A stretch of 64,000 bases of DNA from NCBI GenBank assembly GCA_017307355.1, contig JAFKFG010000027.1:48198-112197 (forward strand), written 5' to 3'. A program made the translations under genes and the position numbers. Each line of letters starts with the position of its first letter. Position 1 is the stretch's first letter. Below, piece by piece: positions 16,189 through 24,177 of this stretch. The notes beneath the pieces were generated by a model. It ran no database searches. It saw only the letters and a list, made by a program, of their open reading frames with translations, and was not told the origin of the DNA. This stretch comes from Alphaproteobacteria bacterium. Its GTDB lineage: Bacteria; Pseudomonadota; Alphaproteobacteria; Micropepsales; Micropepsaceae.

Positions 16189-16581
16189 ATGCTCGAAGGC
16201 TCCTGCCATTGCGGCGCGGTGCGCTGGCAATTCGACGGCGTTCCGGATTTCACCCTGGCCTGCAGCTGCACGGTCTGCCGCCGCTACGGCACGTTGTGGG
16301 CCTATGATTTCGAAGGCGAACGCATTCATGTTTCGGGGCCGACCCGCGCCTATTTGAGAGGCGAGCGCCATCTGGGATTTCATTTCTGCGACCAATGCGG
16401 CTGCATCGCTTACTGGCGCGGCGTGAAGCCGCGCGAGGACGGGCGCCGCCGCATCGCCGTCAATCTGCGCCTGGCCGAGCCGGAGGCGGTGGCCGCCATT
16501 CCGGTCAAGCATTTCGACGGCCTCATCTGGGCCAGCGACCCGGTGATGGATGGCCGCACCGTCGCGGATATGTGGTTCTAG
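16189..16581 (+). CDS. GFA-family zinc protein (CENP-V/GFA domain)
   Basis: A 130-residue protein with the GFA zinc-binding pattern: GSCHCGAVRW at the N-terminus, CSCTVCRRYG, and FHFCDQCGCIAYW. The family is named after an enzyme thought to speed formation of S-hydroxymethylglutathione, though most members are uncharacterised carbon-sulfur lyases or binding proteins. GCGAGG lies upstream of the ATG at 16189. It is the third gene of the MBL/phosphatase-like unit. Confidence 0.85.
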   Translation: MLEGSCHCGAVRWQFDGVPDFTLACSCTVCRRYGTLWAYDFEGERIHVSGPTRAYLRGERHLGFHFCDQCGCIAYWRGVKPREDGRRRIAVNLRLAEPEAVAAIPVKHFDGLIWASDPVMDGRTVADMWF

Positions 16582-16608
16582 GATTTCGCGAAAATCGCGG
16601 CGGCTTGC

Positions 16609-16637
16609 TTGACGCGCCGCAAATCCGGGCTTATAAA
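16609..16637 (+). promoter_or_regulatory. Consensus-like sigma-70 promoter
   Basis: TTGACG at 16609-16614 and TATAAA at 16632-16637 are separated by exactly 17 bp. This is one of the best promoter matches in the window. It is followed at once by a palindrome and then an ATG at 16667 that is out of frame with the downstream SnoaL-like coding sequence. Confidence 0.65.
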
Positions 16638-16638
16638 T

Positions 16639-16658
16639 ATCTTACTAATTGGTAAGAT
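16639..16658. promoter_or_regulatory. Near-perfect 20-bp palindromic operator
   Basis: ATCTTACTAATTGGTAAGAT is symmetric except for one T/G pair. It lies just after the -10 box of the promoter at 16609-16637, over the expected start of transcription. No regulator gene is adjacent, so the protein that binds it is encoded elsewhere or has been lost. Confidence 0.65.
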
Positions 16659-16666
16659 GTTATTGC

Positions 16667-17147
16667 ATGACCCCGGAAGCCGCCGGGGAAGACGAAGAAA
16701 CGCATAGGGAAGAACTATCAAGGGACCGCCGCACGGGCCGCCGGCGCGGGCGTCGAAACCACCATCAGCCAATTCTCGGCCGCGCTGCATTCCGGCGACA
16801 GCAAGGCGGCGAGAAATTTCCTCACCGCCCGGACCGTCATTCTGGACGATGTTGCGCCTTATTATTGGGGCGGGGCGCATGCCTTCGAAAGCTGGCAGGC
16901 CGATCTCGCCAAGGCGAGCGCGGCCAGAGGCATGAGCGAAGAGGACGCCATGCTTGGCGCGCCCACGCGGGTGGAAGTCTCCGGCAATCGCGCCTATGCG
17001 ATTCTGCCCGCCACCCACATCTTCAAGATGAAAGGGCGCGCGATGCGCGAAGTCGCGCAACTCACCTTCACCCTCGCCAAGGATCCGGCCGGCTGGAAGA
17101 TCGTCAGCTGGGCCTGGACGGGACCGAAAGCCATACCGGTTCGGTGA
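16667..17147 (+). pseudogene. SnoaL-like gene with no in-frame start (probable frameshift)
   Basis: From about 16752 to the stop at 17145-17147 the sequence encodes a SnoaL-like domain: TTISQFSAALHSGDSKAARN, ILDDVAPYYWGGAHAFESW, and GWKIVSWAWTGPK. It is clearly related to the intact protein at 60189-60665. This frame is open back only to 16671 and holds no ATG, GTG or TTG before 16932, which is inside the domain. The ATG at 16667, directly after the promoter and operator, is in another frame. A frameshift or deletion has therefore removed the start and signal peptide, unless there is a sequence error. Confidence 0.65.
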
Positions 17148-17241
17148 ATTCAAGCGGGAACGGCAATGCCATGGCCGTCCTCCCAAGGCGCCCGCTCATC
17201 CAAGCCGGATTGGGCTCGCACGCATGACACCTCCCGACATG

Positions 17242-17275
17242 TGCCTGGGGCGCCCGCACCCGCGCGCCCCAGGCA
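17242..17275. terminator. GC-rich hairpin between convergent genes
   Basis: Perfect 12-bp arms TGCCTGGGGCGC (17242-17253) and GCGCCCCAGGCA (17264-17275) with a 10-base loop. It lies between the SnoaL-like remnant (plus) and a lipoprotein gene (minus), where a two-way terminator is expected. There is no clear T-run on either side, so Rho-independent termination is uncertain. Confidence 0.5.
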
Positions 17276-17323
17276 ACCCTGTGCAGATTTATCAGATACG
17301 CTGAACCCTTTACGCGCGCCGGC

Positions 17324-17911
17324 TCAGTTTCCGCTCAATGCCGCCATCTTGGGTGCGCTTTTGATTTCGGCCTGACGCAGCTTGTCCATGAATTGGCCGA
17401 TGTTGGTGCGGATCGCGCCTTCATTCGCCAGACGCAGCCGCTCCGTCCCCACAAAGGCGGCGGAAAAATTCGCGGTGTAGGGCGTATCGATGGTCGCCAG
17501 CACCACGGGCTGACCGGCCTGATCGTAGACCTTGTAGTTCACATGCGAGGTCACGGTCATGTCGAAGCCCGCGATGGGTTGCGACAGGCCCAGAAGATTG
17601 ACATCGACGGGAAAGGAACAGGCCGAACCTTCGCCCACCAGTCCCGCGCCGCCCAGCGATGAGTTCAGCGCGGTCTTGAAGCTCTGATCGTCCACCTTGG
17701 AAACCCAAAGCGCATTGGTCTTTTCACCGCCCGTGACGGTACGCACGCACATGGCATGCTGCAGGCCTTGCGGGAAAGGCGCGGCCGATGCGGGCACGGT
17801 CGCGATCATGGCTTCCGGTTTGGCCGCGGTGGCACAGGCCGCCAGCTGAATTGCCGCCACAGCGATGATCGCCAGGCGGCCGCCATGGCGCAATGTCGAT
17901 GTCGAAATCAT
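17324..17911 (-). CDS. Lipoprotein of unknown function
   Basis: A 195-residue protein with a lipoprotein signal: hydrophobic LAIIAVAAIQ followed by the lipobox LAAC at about residue 25. The mature part has no family I recognise; it is a mixed alpha/beta domain with a conserved-looking GGAGLVGEGSACSFPVDVN segment. GGGGGA 9 bp before the ATG at 17911 fixes the start. The gene lies 17 bp downstream of another small lipoprotein gene on the same strand, so the two probably form an envelope-associated pair. Confidence 0.75.
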   Translation of the reverse strand: MISTSTLRHGGRLAIIAVAAIQLAACATAAKPEAMIATVPASAAPFPQGLQHAMCVRTVTGGEKTNALWVSKVDDQSFKTALNSSLGGAGLVGEGSACSFPVDVNLLGLSQPIAGFDMTVTSHVNYKVYDQAGQPVVLATIDTPYTANFSAAFVGTERLRLANEGAIRTNIGQFMDKLRQAEIKSAPKMAALSGN

Positions 17912-17928
17912 GTCAATTATCCCCCTTT

Positions 17929-18288
17929 TCATAATGTGCATTGTTTACGCTTCGCCAGAAAATGCAGCTGCTCGTCCCGGTCGATCAGGGCGCGAGCCTT
18001 TATCTGTTCTTCATTGGAAAGGTCGGTGGAGAGGACCAGGAAAAGGCCGACGCCCGGAATCACGCTGCCGACATTGCGCGCGGTGTTGGCCTGCTCGACT
18101 TTTTTGTCCTGATGCAGGAAGCGCGCGGCGGCTTCCTCATTGGCGGCGATCTGGCGGGCCAGCGCGGCGCAGTCCAGCGTTTCGTCGCCCGCCTGCACCA
18201 TCGGCATGGGTGTGACATTGCGGGCCGCGCAGCCCATCAGGCACGCGCAAGCGGCGATCAAAATCGATCCAGCAAAAAATGGCTTCAC
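17929..18288 (-). CDS. Small lipoprotein of unknown function
   Basis: A 119-residue protein with a lipoprotein signal ending LMGC. The mature part contains a predicted helix with EEAAARFLHQDKKVEQANTA, a Gly-containing hydrophobic stretch NVGSVIPGVGLFLVLSTD, and a charged helix. The hydrophobic stretch may be a second membrane segment. The GTG at 18288 is chosen because it begins the signal peptide and follows GGGG; a TTG at 18300 is possible. It is upstream of and probably co-transcribed with the lipoprotein at 17324-17911. Family unknown. Confidence 0.7.
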   Translation of the reverse strand: MKPFFAGSILIAACACLMGCAARNVTPMPMVQAGDETLDCAALARQIAANEEAAARFLHQDKKVEQANTARNVGSVIPGVGLFLVLSTDLSNEEQIKARALIDRDEQLHFLAKRKQCTL

Positions 18289-18483
18289 GTCCGGCCCCAA
18301 CCCAGCGGCTTACCAGACGCAACCCCCGCCACGGCGTGACGCTAATCCAAGCGCGCCCGAAAGAAAAGCGGCCAGCCGGGCATGGCAAATTCATTGGACA
18401 AAATTTCCCGCCCCTGTCGAAATCGCCCCGCCCCGCGCGTCATGGAAGCGGCCGCTGACGGCCCAACCCGAAGGAGACGATCC

Positions 18484-18837
18484 ATGGAATATATGCTGGT
18501 GCTGTTTTCCGACCCCAAGCCGCTGATGACGATGAAGCCGGCCGAGATGGAACAGATGGCGGGCGCCTATTACGCCTTTACCCAGGCGCTGCAAAAGGAA
18601 AAGGCGTTCCTGGATTCCCGCCGCCTGAAGACCGCCGCCGACGCCACCACCGTCACCCTGGACGGCGGCAAGTCCAAGGTGGTGAACGGCCCCTATATCG
18701 AGACCAAGGAAGAATTGGCCGGCTATTACCTGATCGACGTGCCCGATCTGGACGCGGCATTGAAATGGGCGGCGCGCTGCCCCACCGCGGGCCATGGCCA
18801 TGTCGAAGTGCGGCCGATCTGGCCGATGCCCGGCTGA
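18484..18837 (+). CDS. YCII-related (DGPF-type) protein
   Basis: A 117-residue protein beginning MEYMLVLFSDPKP and containing ADATTVTLDGGKSKVVNGPY and AARCPTAGHGHVEVRPIW. This is the YCII/DGPF domain seen next to ECF sigma factors of the DUF6596 group. AAGGAGA upstream of the ATG is a strong ribosome site. The function of the family is not settled; the pairing implies a role in a stress response governed by the sigma factor that follows directly. Confidence 0.9.
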   Translation: MEYMLVLFSDPKPLMTMKPAEMEQMAGAYYAFTQALQKEKAFLDSRRLKTAADATTVTLDGGKSKVVNGPYIETKEELAGYYLIDVPDLDAALKWAARCPTAGHGHVEVRPIWPMPG

Positions 18838-18842
18838 CCGGC

Positions 18843-20075
18843 GTGGAAGAAGGCGATGCGCGAAAGGCCGCCGAAATGGTGGCGCGCCGCAGTTACGGCA
18901 AGCTCGTCGCCTTTCTCGCCGCCCGCACCCGCGACGTGGCGGCGGCCGAAGACGCGCTGGCCGAGGCATTCGCGGCGGCGTTGGCCCATTGGCCCAACCG
19001 CGGCGTGCCGGATAATCCCGAAGCCTGGCTGCTTGCCGCCGCAAAACGCAAGGCCATCGATGGGCATCGTGCGCACAAGCGGAGCGAGGCGGCATCGGCG
19101 CATCTGACATTGATGGCGGAGGAACTGGCGACGGTATCCATCGGCGAGATTCCGGACGAACGATTGAAGCTGCTGTTCGCCTGCGCCCACCCGGCCATCG
19201 ATCAGGAGATGCGCGCGCCCTTGATGCTGCAGACCGTGCTGGGCTTCGACGCCGCCGCCATCGCTTCGACCTTTCTGGTTTCGCCCACAGCGATGAGCCA
19301 GCGCCTGGTGCGCGCCAAATCGCGCATTCGCGAAAGCGGCATTCCCTTCCGCGTGCCGCCGCGCGAGGATCTGGCCGAGCGCCTGCCCTTCGTGCTGGAC
19401 GCGATCTATGCCGCCTATGCCGAAGGCTGGTCCGATCCCATGGGCACCGATGCCTCGGCCCGCGCCATGGCGGGCGAAGCGATCTGGCTGGGGCGGCTGG
19501 CGGCGATGCTGCTGCCGGACGAAGCCGAGGCGCTGGGGCTGCTGGCCTTGATGCTGCATTCGGAAGCGCGCCGGGCCGCGCGCCGCGATGGGCAGGGCGA
19601 ATTCGTGCCCCTGTCGGAACAGGATGCGGGGCTTTGGGACGGGGCGATGATGACCGAAGCGGAAAATCTTCTGCGCCGCGCCGCCGCCATGAACGCCATC
19701 GGCCGCTTTCAACTGGAAGCGGCAGTGCAATCCGCCCATGCCGTGCGCTGCCGCACCGGCACCGCCGACTGGCCCGCCATCGTCACATTATATGATGCGC
19801 TGTGGACCATGACGGGATCTGCGGTGATTGCCATCAACCGCGCCGTCGCCATTGCCGAGACCGACGGCGCGGAAGCCGGGCTTGCCGCGCTGAACGCGCT
19901 CGATCCCAAACCCCTGTCGCAATATCAGCCCTATTGGTCGGCGCGGGCGCATCTTCTGGCGGCGACCGGTGCCATGGACGAAGCCCGCGCCGCCTACGAC
20001 CACGCCATCGGGCTCGAGATCGATCCGGCGGTGCGCCGCTTCCTGCAACAGAAGAAAGCGCGCCTGGCGCATTGA
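18843..20075 (+). CDS. ECF-type sigma factor with DUF6596 C-terminal domain
   Basis: About 410 residues. The N-terminal part has sigma region 2 (YGKLVAFLAARTRDVAAAEDALAEAF, read in segments, and NPEAWLLAAAKRKAIDGHR) and region 4 near AAIASTFLVSPTAMSQRLVRAK. The C-terminal DUF6596/TPR-like part runs from ERLPFVLDAIYAAYAEGW to the end, typical of the SigJ/ECF41-like long group that needs no anti-sigma factor. No ATG fits well; the GTG at 18843 lies 5 bp after the YCII stop, and an ATG at 18876 is the alternative. Confidence 0.88.
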   Translation: MEEGDARKAAEMVARRSYGKLVAFLAARTRDVAAAEDALAEAFAAALAHWPNRGVPDNPEAWLLAAAKRKAIDGHRAHKRSEAASAHLTLMAEELATVSIGEIPDERLKLLFACAHPAIDQEMRAPLMLQTVLGFDAAAIASTFLVSPTAMSQRLVRAKSRIRESGIPFRVPPREDLAERLPFVLDAIYAAYAEGWSDPMGTDASARAMAGEAIWLGRLAAMLLPDEAEALGLLALMLHSEARRAARRDGQGEFVPLSEQDAGLWDGAMMTEAENLLRRAAAMNAIGRFQLEAAVQSAHAVRCRTGTADWPAIVTLYDALWTMTGSAVIAINRAVAIAETDGAEAGLAALNALDPKPLSQYQPYWSARAHLLAATGAMDEARAAYDHAIGLEIDPAVRRFLQQKKARLAH

Positions 20076-20244
20076 TCCCGTGAAAAAACCGGCGGGCGCC
20101 GTGCAACGCGGGAGCGCCTTCTCCGTTCCCACTAGGAGCCGCACCGGCCGCGTCAGGGAAGTTCCCCGAGAAATTCTCAGAGAACCTTCGGCGAAATGCG
20201 CGGAAATCGGGCGGGATGCCAACCTCGCAACAGGGAACATCGCC

Positions 20245-20685
20245 ATGCAGGTACATCATCTGATGAGCCGTGACGTCGCCACCGTCACGCCGGGAACCAC
20301 ATTGAAGGACGCGGCCCGCCGCATGGCCGCTTTGGATGTCGGCGTGTTGCCGGTCAGCGACAAGGACCGGCTGGTGGGCATGATCACCGACCGCGACATC
20401 GCCGTGCGCGGTGTCGCCGAAGGCAAGACGGCAAACGCCAAGGTCCGGGACGTAATGACGCCCGACGTCAAATATTGCTTCGACGACCAGGAGCTGGACG
20501 AAATCGCCGCCAATATGGCCGATCTTCAGCTGCGCCGCCTGCCCGTGGTCGATCGCGAGAAGCAGCTGGTGGGCATTGTGTCCCTGGCCGACATCGCGGT
20601 CAGCGACGATACGGGCTGCGCCATCGAAGCGTTGAGCGGCATCTCGCGCGCCAATGGCGGCCCCGCCGTGTTTCCGATGCTGTAA
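20245..20685 (+). CDS. Stand-alone CBS-domain-pair protein
   Basis: A 146-residue protein made of two CBS domains: MSRDVATVTPGTTLKDAARRM with GVLPVSDKDRLVGMITDRDI, and MTPDVKYCFDDQELDEIAANM with RRLPVVDREKQLVGIVSLADI. Such pairs bind adenosine nucleotides and sense cell energy state. No catalytic domain is attached. AGGGAA precedes the ATG at 20245. It is followed closely by a convergent quinone oxidoreductase gene. Partner protein unknown. Confidence 0.92.
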   Translation: MQVHHLMSRDVATVTPGTTLKDAARRMAALDVGVLPVSDKDRLVGMITDRDIAVRGVAEGKTANAKVRDVMTPDVKYCFDDQELDEIAANMADLQLRRLPVVDREKQLVGIVSLADIAVSDDTGCAIEALSGISRANGGPAVFPML

Positions 20686-20691
20686 GGGCTC

Positions 20692-21639
20692 TTACGGCAG
20701 CAGCACCACTTTGCCCCTGGTGCGGCGGGCTTCCATATCGGCATGCGCCTTGGCCGCATCGTCCAGCCGGTAGGTGGCCAGCCTGGAACGGACGCCCAGC
20801 GCGACCAGATCGGCGAGCGCGGCCGCCACGGCGGCGGGCGAAATTTCCGGCATGATGGAAAAGCCCGACACCGTCTGGTTGGCCATCACCAGGCCCATCG
20901 TTTCGGCGCCCGTGATTGCGAAACCGGAAAGGCTGGGCAGGCCGTACAGCACCAATGTCCCGCCCGGCGCCAACAGGGACAGACTGGCCGCCGTCACCGC
21001 GCCGCCCGCGGAATCGAAAATCAGATCGACCTTGTCCTTGATCGCATCCGTCCAGCCGCCCTGCCCGTAATCGATCCGCGTCACATCCGCGCCCAGCCCG
21101 TCCAGCTTGGCCGCGCCGCTGGCGCCCGCCAGAATCTCGGACGCGCCCTGCTGGCGGGCCAGTTGCACCAGGAGCGATCCCACGCCGCCGCCCGCCGCAT
21201 GAATGAAGACGCGCTTGCCCCGCATGGCGAAGCGCCGGCTGAGGTGAAGCGCGGTCATCCCCTGCACCATCAACGCCACCGCATCGGCCGCGGCGAGGTC
21301 ATCGGGCAACGGCACCAGCGCCGCCGCGGGCGCCAGCACATATTCGGCATAACCGCCCATGCGGCCGTGAGCGAACAGCGGCACCGCCACCCGCGCGCCT
21401 TTCGCCACGCCTTGAACATCCGCGCCCAACGCTTCGACCGTGCCCGCCACTTCGCCGCCCATCACCAGCGGCAACGGCATCGGGCCCAGGGAGCCGGCAC
21501 GCTGGGCGGTGTCGGTGAAATTGATGCCCGCCGCCTCCACCCGCACCAGCACCTCGCCCGGCCCCGGTCGGGGCGTTTCGACCGTGGTGACGATAAGGGC
21601 CTCGGGCCCGCCGAATTGGCTGAGAAGCGCGGCTTTCAT
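20692..21639 (-). CDS. Zinc-independent quinone oxidoreductase (MDR family)
   Basis: A 315-residue medium-chain dehydrogenase/reductase. The N-terminal GroES-like domain contains GEVLVRVEAAGINFTD and the NADPH-binding fold has HAAGGGVGSLLVQLAR. It lacks the catalytic zinc Cys residues of alcohol dehydrogenases, as in quinone oxidoreductases. AAGGA lies before the ATG at 21639. It is transcribed away from an HxlR regulator 91 bp off, a common pairing in which HxlR represses the oxidoreductase in response to quinones or aldehydes. Confidence 0.9.
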   Translation of the reverse strand: MKAALLSQFGGPEALIVTTVETPRPGPGEVLVRVEAAGINFTDTAQRAGSLGPMPLPLVMGGEVAGTVEALGADVQGVAKGARVAVPLFAHGRMGGYAEYVLAPAAALVPLPDDLAAADAVALMVQGMTALHLSRRFAMRGKRVFIHAAGGGVGSLLVQLARQQGASEILAGASGAAKLDGLGADVTRIDYGQGGWTDAIKDKVDLIFDSAGGAVTAASLSLLAPGGTLVLYGLPSLSGFAITGAETMGLVMANQTVSGFSIMPEISPAAVAAALADLVALGVRSRLATYRLDDAAKAHADMEARRTRGKVVLLP

Positions 21640-21730
21640 GGGATCGTCCTTGTGGTTCTGAATCCATCGCGGGATAATCCGAAAGTACCGTTCCCGTCCG
21701 CACACTTTTTGGTGAGGAATTTTTGGGGGG

Positions 21731-22060
21731 ATGCGAAGTGGCGCAACCATGAAAAGATTGCCCGACCTTCCCGCCGAACGCGCCCTGAAGATCCTGTCGG
21801 GGCGCTGGAAAATGCCGCTGCTCCATCATGTGCTGCAGGAACCCAGGCGCCTCTCCGAATTGCAGCGCCTGGTGCCCGGCATCACCCAGAAAGTGCTGAT
21901 CCAGCAGCTGCGCGACATGGAACGCCACGGCCTGATCCGCCGCCAGGCCCATCCCGGCACCACGCGGGTGGACTATCTGCATACCGACCTGGCCGAGGCG
22001 CTGCGCCCGCTTCTGTCCCAGCTTTGCGCCTGGGGACAATTGGCCGGAAACGGGGAATAG
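21731..22060 (+). CDS. HxlR-family transcriptional regulator
   Basis: A 109-residue winged-helix protein with the HxlR signature: ALKILSGRWKMPLLHHVLQE, RRLSELQRLVPGITQKVLIQQLRDMERHGL and a C-terminal VDYLHTDLAEALRPLL, each read as separate motifs. The motif that usually carries the redox Cys before LxxLxGKW is not present here (no Cys at the N-terminus), so it may not sense thiol-reactive compounds. It is divergent from the quinone oxidoreductase gene and probably controls it. The start could also be the ATG at 21749. Confidence 0.88.
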   Translation: MRSGATMKRLPDLPAERALKILSGRWKMPLLHHVLQEPRRLSELQRLVPGITQKVLIQQLRDMERHGLIRRQAHPGTTRVDYLHTDLAEALRPLLSQLCAWGQLAGNGE

Positions 22061-22080
22061 GCCCGCAATCGGCGGGCTTC
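22061..22080 (+). terminator. Hairpin after HxlR gene
   Basis: Arms GCCCGC (22061-22066) and GCGGGC (22072-22077) with loop AATCG, starting right after the HxlR stop codon and followed by TTCTC. Short but GC-rich; a plausible terminator with a weak T-tract. Confidence 0.45.
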
Positions 22081-22152
22081 TCATAAAGTTTTCGGAAAAA
22101 TTGGCCCGCGCGAGTGGAAAAATCGCAAGGGGCGCCGCGCCATTTTTGCGCC

Positions 22153-22470
22153 ATGTCCGATGCCATGACCATCGCCGCCGCCGGTGTGCGCGCCAATCTG
22201 GCGGCGCTGTCAGATGCCGCCGCATCGGTGGTGGCCGCCACCATGCCGTCCACGCAGGATGCGGCGCCCGCGCCCGTCAAGGCTTCGGGTTTCCTGCTCG
22301 CCTATAATCCCGACGCGCCCTTCGCCAATCTGCAGGATCTGGTCGCGGTGCCCAATGCCAGCCCCGAAGCCGCCATCACCGGCGCGCTTCAGGCCGCCAA
22401 TGGCGTGCGCGCCAATCTGGTGGTCTATCGCATCGCCTCGCATCTTTATCGCTCGCTGCTGAACCTCTGA
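22153..22470 (+). CDS. Small protein with flagellar rod-like ends (unassigned)
   Basis: A 105-residue protein. The N-terminus (MTIAAAGVRANLAALSDAAASVVAA) and the C-terminus (QAANGVRANLVVYRIASHLYRSLLNL, quoted in part) resemble the amphipathic end helices of flagellar rod and hook proteins such as FlgC, where the C-terminus reads YxANLxVxxTAxxMxxSLLDL. The middle is a short Pro-rich linker. This is a resemblance seen by eye, not a proven relation, and no flagellar genes are nearby. The start at 22153 begins the conserved-looking part. Confidence 0.5.
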   Translation: MSDAMTIAAAGVRANLAALSDAAASVVAATMPSTQDAAPAPVKASGFLLAYNPDAPFANLQDLVAVPNASPEAAITGALQAANGVRANLVVYRIASHLYRSLLNL

Positions 22471-22547
22471 CGCTCAGCGTCCGGTGCGGACGAAATTCCC
22501 GGAACGCCTGCGCGCCCCTTTCGATCCCTTCGCATCCGAGGCGCGCC

Positions 22548-23333
22548 ATGCTTGAATGCGCCATGGCGCGCATTTTCATTTCCGGATCGGCGGACGGGCT
22601 GGGCCTGATGGCGGGCGAATGGCTTTTGGAACGCGGCCATGCCGTCACCTTTCACGCCCGCAGCGAGACGCGCGCCGACGACCTCAAGCGCAGACTGAAA
22701 TCGGACAGCGCCGTGGTGATCGGCGATGTCTCCACCATCGCGGCGATGCGCAAGGTGGCGGATGGCGTCAACCGCATCGGCGCCCATGACGCGGTGATCC
22801 ACAATGTCGCCATCGGCTATCAGGAACCCCGGCGCCAGGAAACCGGAGACGGGCCGTCCAAGCTTTTCGCCGTCAACACCTTGGCGCCGTATCTGCTCAC
22901 CGCGCTGATCGAAAAACCCCGGCGCCTCATCTATCTCAGCTCCGGCCTGCACCAGAGCGGAAAGCCCGATGTGAGCGACCTGCAATGGACGGCGCGGCGC
23001 TGGAACGGGATGCAGGCCTATTCCGACAGCAAGCTGCAGGATTGCTGGATCGCCTTCGCCATGGCGCGGCGCTGGTCCGATGTGATGTCGAACGCGCTGG
23101 AGCCGGGCTGGGTCGCCACCAAGATGGGCGGTCCCGGCGCGCCCGACGATCTGGCCAAAGGCGCGGAGACGCAAGCTTGGCTGGCGGTGAGCGACGATGC
23201 CGCCGCCACGGTTTCGGGCGAATATTTCTTCCACCGCAAACCCAAAGCCGTCAGCCCCAACGCCCGGCGCATCGATCTGCAAGATGCCTTGATGGATGCG
23301 TGCCGCAAGATCACGGGCGTCGCGATCGCCTGA
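22548..23333 (+). CDS. Short-chain dehydrogenase/reductase
   Basis: A 261-residue SDR protein. The dinucleotide motif is FISGSADGLGLMAGEWL, the Asp of the adenine pocket lies in VVIGDVS, and the catalytic residues are in IYLSSGLHQS and the YSDSK motif (AYSDSKLQDCW), giving the Ser-Tyr-Lys set. The VNTLAPYLLTAL helix matches the family NAG/NTxxP region. GAGG precedes the ATG at 22548. Substrate is not predictable; it looks like an NADP-dependent reductase acting on a small metabolite. It stands alone. Confidence 0.88.
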   Translation: MLECAMARIFISGSADGLGLMAGEWLLERGHAVTFHARSETRADDLKRRLKSDSAVVIGDVSTIAAMRKVADGVNRIGAHDAVIHNVAIGYQEPRRQETGDGPSKLFAVNTLAPYLLTALIEKPRRLIYLSSGLHQSGKPDVSDLQWTARRWNGMQAYSDSKLQDCWIAFAMARRWSDVMSNALEPGWVATKMGGPGAPDDLAKGAETQAWLAVSDDAAATVSGEYFFHRKPKAVSPNARRIDLQDALMDACRKITGVAIA

Positions 23334-23518
23334 CGCGGAAAAATGTTTCGCCGCGCGCGGGAAAAGTGATTTTGCATGTAAAGGTTAATTACAGAACGGT
23401 CATTGACCGATTCCATCTCCCATCCCAAGTTGCATCGGGGGCGCGGCATCACCTGCCGCCGGAATGCGTACCCTTCCGACTGTGATCGCCTCGTTTTTCG
23501 GGTTGGGAATAGATCCAT

Positions 23519-24007
23519 ATGATTTCGTTCAAATCGGCGGCGCGCTCGGCCGCGCTGGTACTCGTTTGCGCGTCGGCATCCGCCTGCGCGTCCATCGTCG
23601 GCGAAGGCTCGTCGCAGAACATCGCCATCATGACCAATCCCAGCGGCGCCACCTGCACGCTGACCCGTCATGGCGAAACCATCGGCAAGGTCGAAACGCC
23701 GGGCAACATCCTGGTCAAGCGGCGCAAATACGACATCAACATCAAGTGCAACAAGCCGGGCTATCAGGAAGCCGAATATCTCAACAAATCGGGCCTCAGC
23801 AGCATGGTGGCAGGCAATGTCGCCGCCGACCTGATCCTGACCGCGGGCATTTCCTCGATCGTGGATTCGGCCAATGGCGCCGACAATGAATATACCCCGA
23901 CCGTGGTGATCAGCTTGAACCCGGTCGCGGGCGCGCAGCCGGTGGCGGCGACGCAAGCCGGCACGGCACCTGCACCTGCACCCGTCGCCAATCCTTCGGG
24001 CAACTGA
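23519..24007 (+). CDS. Lipoprotein with PEGA-like domain
   Basis: A 162-residue protein with a lipoprotein signal (hydrophobic AALVLVCASASA then lipobox ASAC). The mature domain GSSQNIAIMTNPSGATCTLTRHG resembles the PEGA-type beta fold used in surface lipoproteins. The C-terminus is a Pro/Ala tail (APAPAPVANPSGN). Similar proteins occur widely in alphaproteobacteria without known function. A hairpin at 24033-24068 follows it. Confidence 0.75.
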   Translation: MISFKSAARSAALVLVCASASACASIVGEGSSQNIAIMTNPSGATCTLTRHGETIGKVETPGNILVKRRKYDINIKCNKPGYQEAEYLNKSGLSSMVAGNVAADLILTAGISSIVDSANGADNEYTPTVVISLNPVAGAQPVAATQAGTAPAPAPVANPSGN

Positions 24008-24032
24008 AGCACAACGAAAACGTCATGACCTG

Positions 24033-24075
24033 AAGCAGGCGCTCCGCCATCGCGCGGGGCGCCTGCTTTGCGTTT
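24033..24075 (+). terminator. Hairpin terminator
   Basis: Arms AAGCAGGCGC (24033-24042) and GCGCCTGCTT (24059-24068) around a 16-base loop, followed by TGCGTTT. It lies 26 bp after the stop of the lipoprotein gene and is a plausible Rho-independent terminator. Confidence 0.6.
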
Positions 24076-24177
24076 GGGCGCTCGCTTTACAAAGTGCCAA
24101 TCTTGGCTTCGCCGCCTCGCCGTCCGGCGGAAGATGCCATAAACAAGACGCGGCTTGATCGGCACGAGGGGATACGA

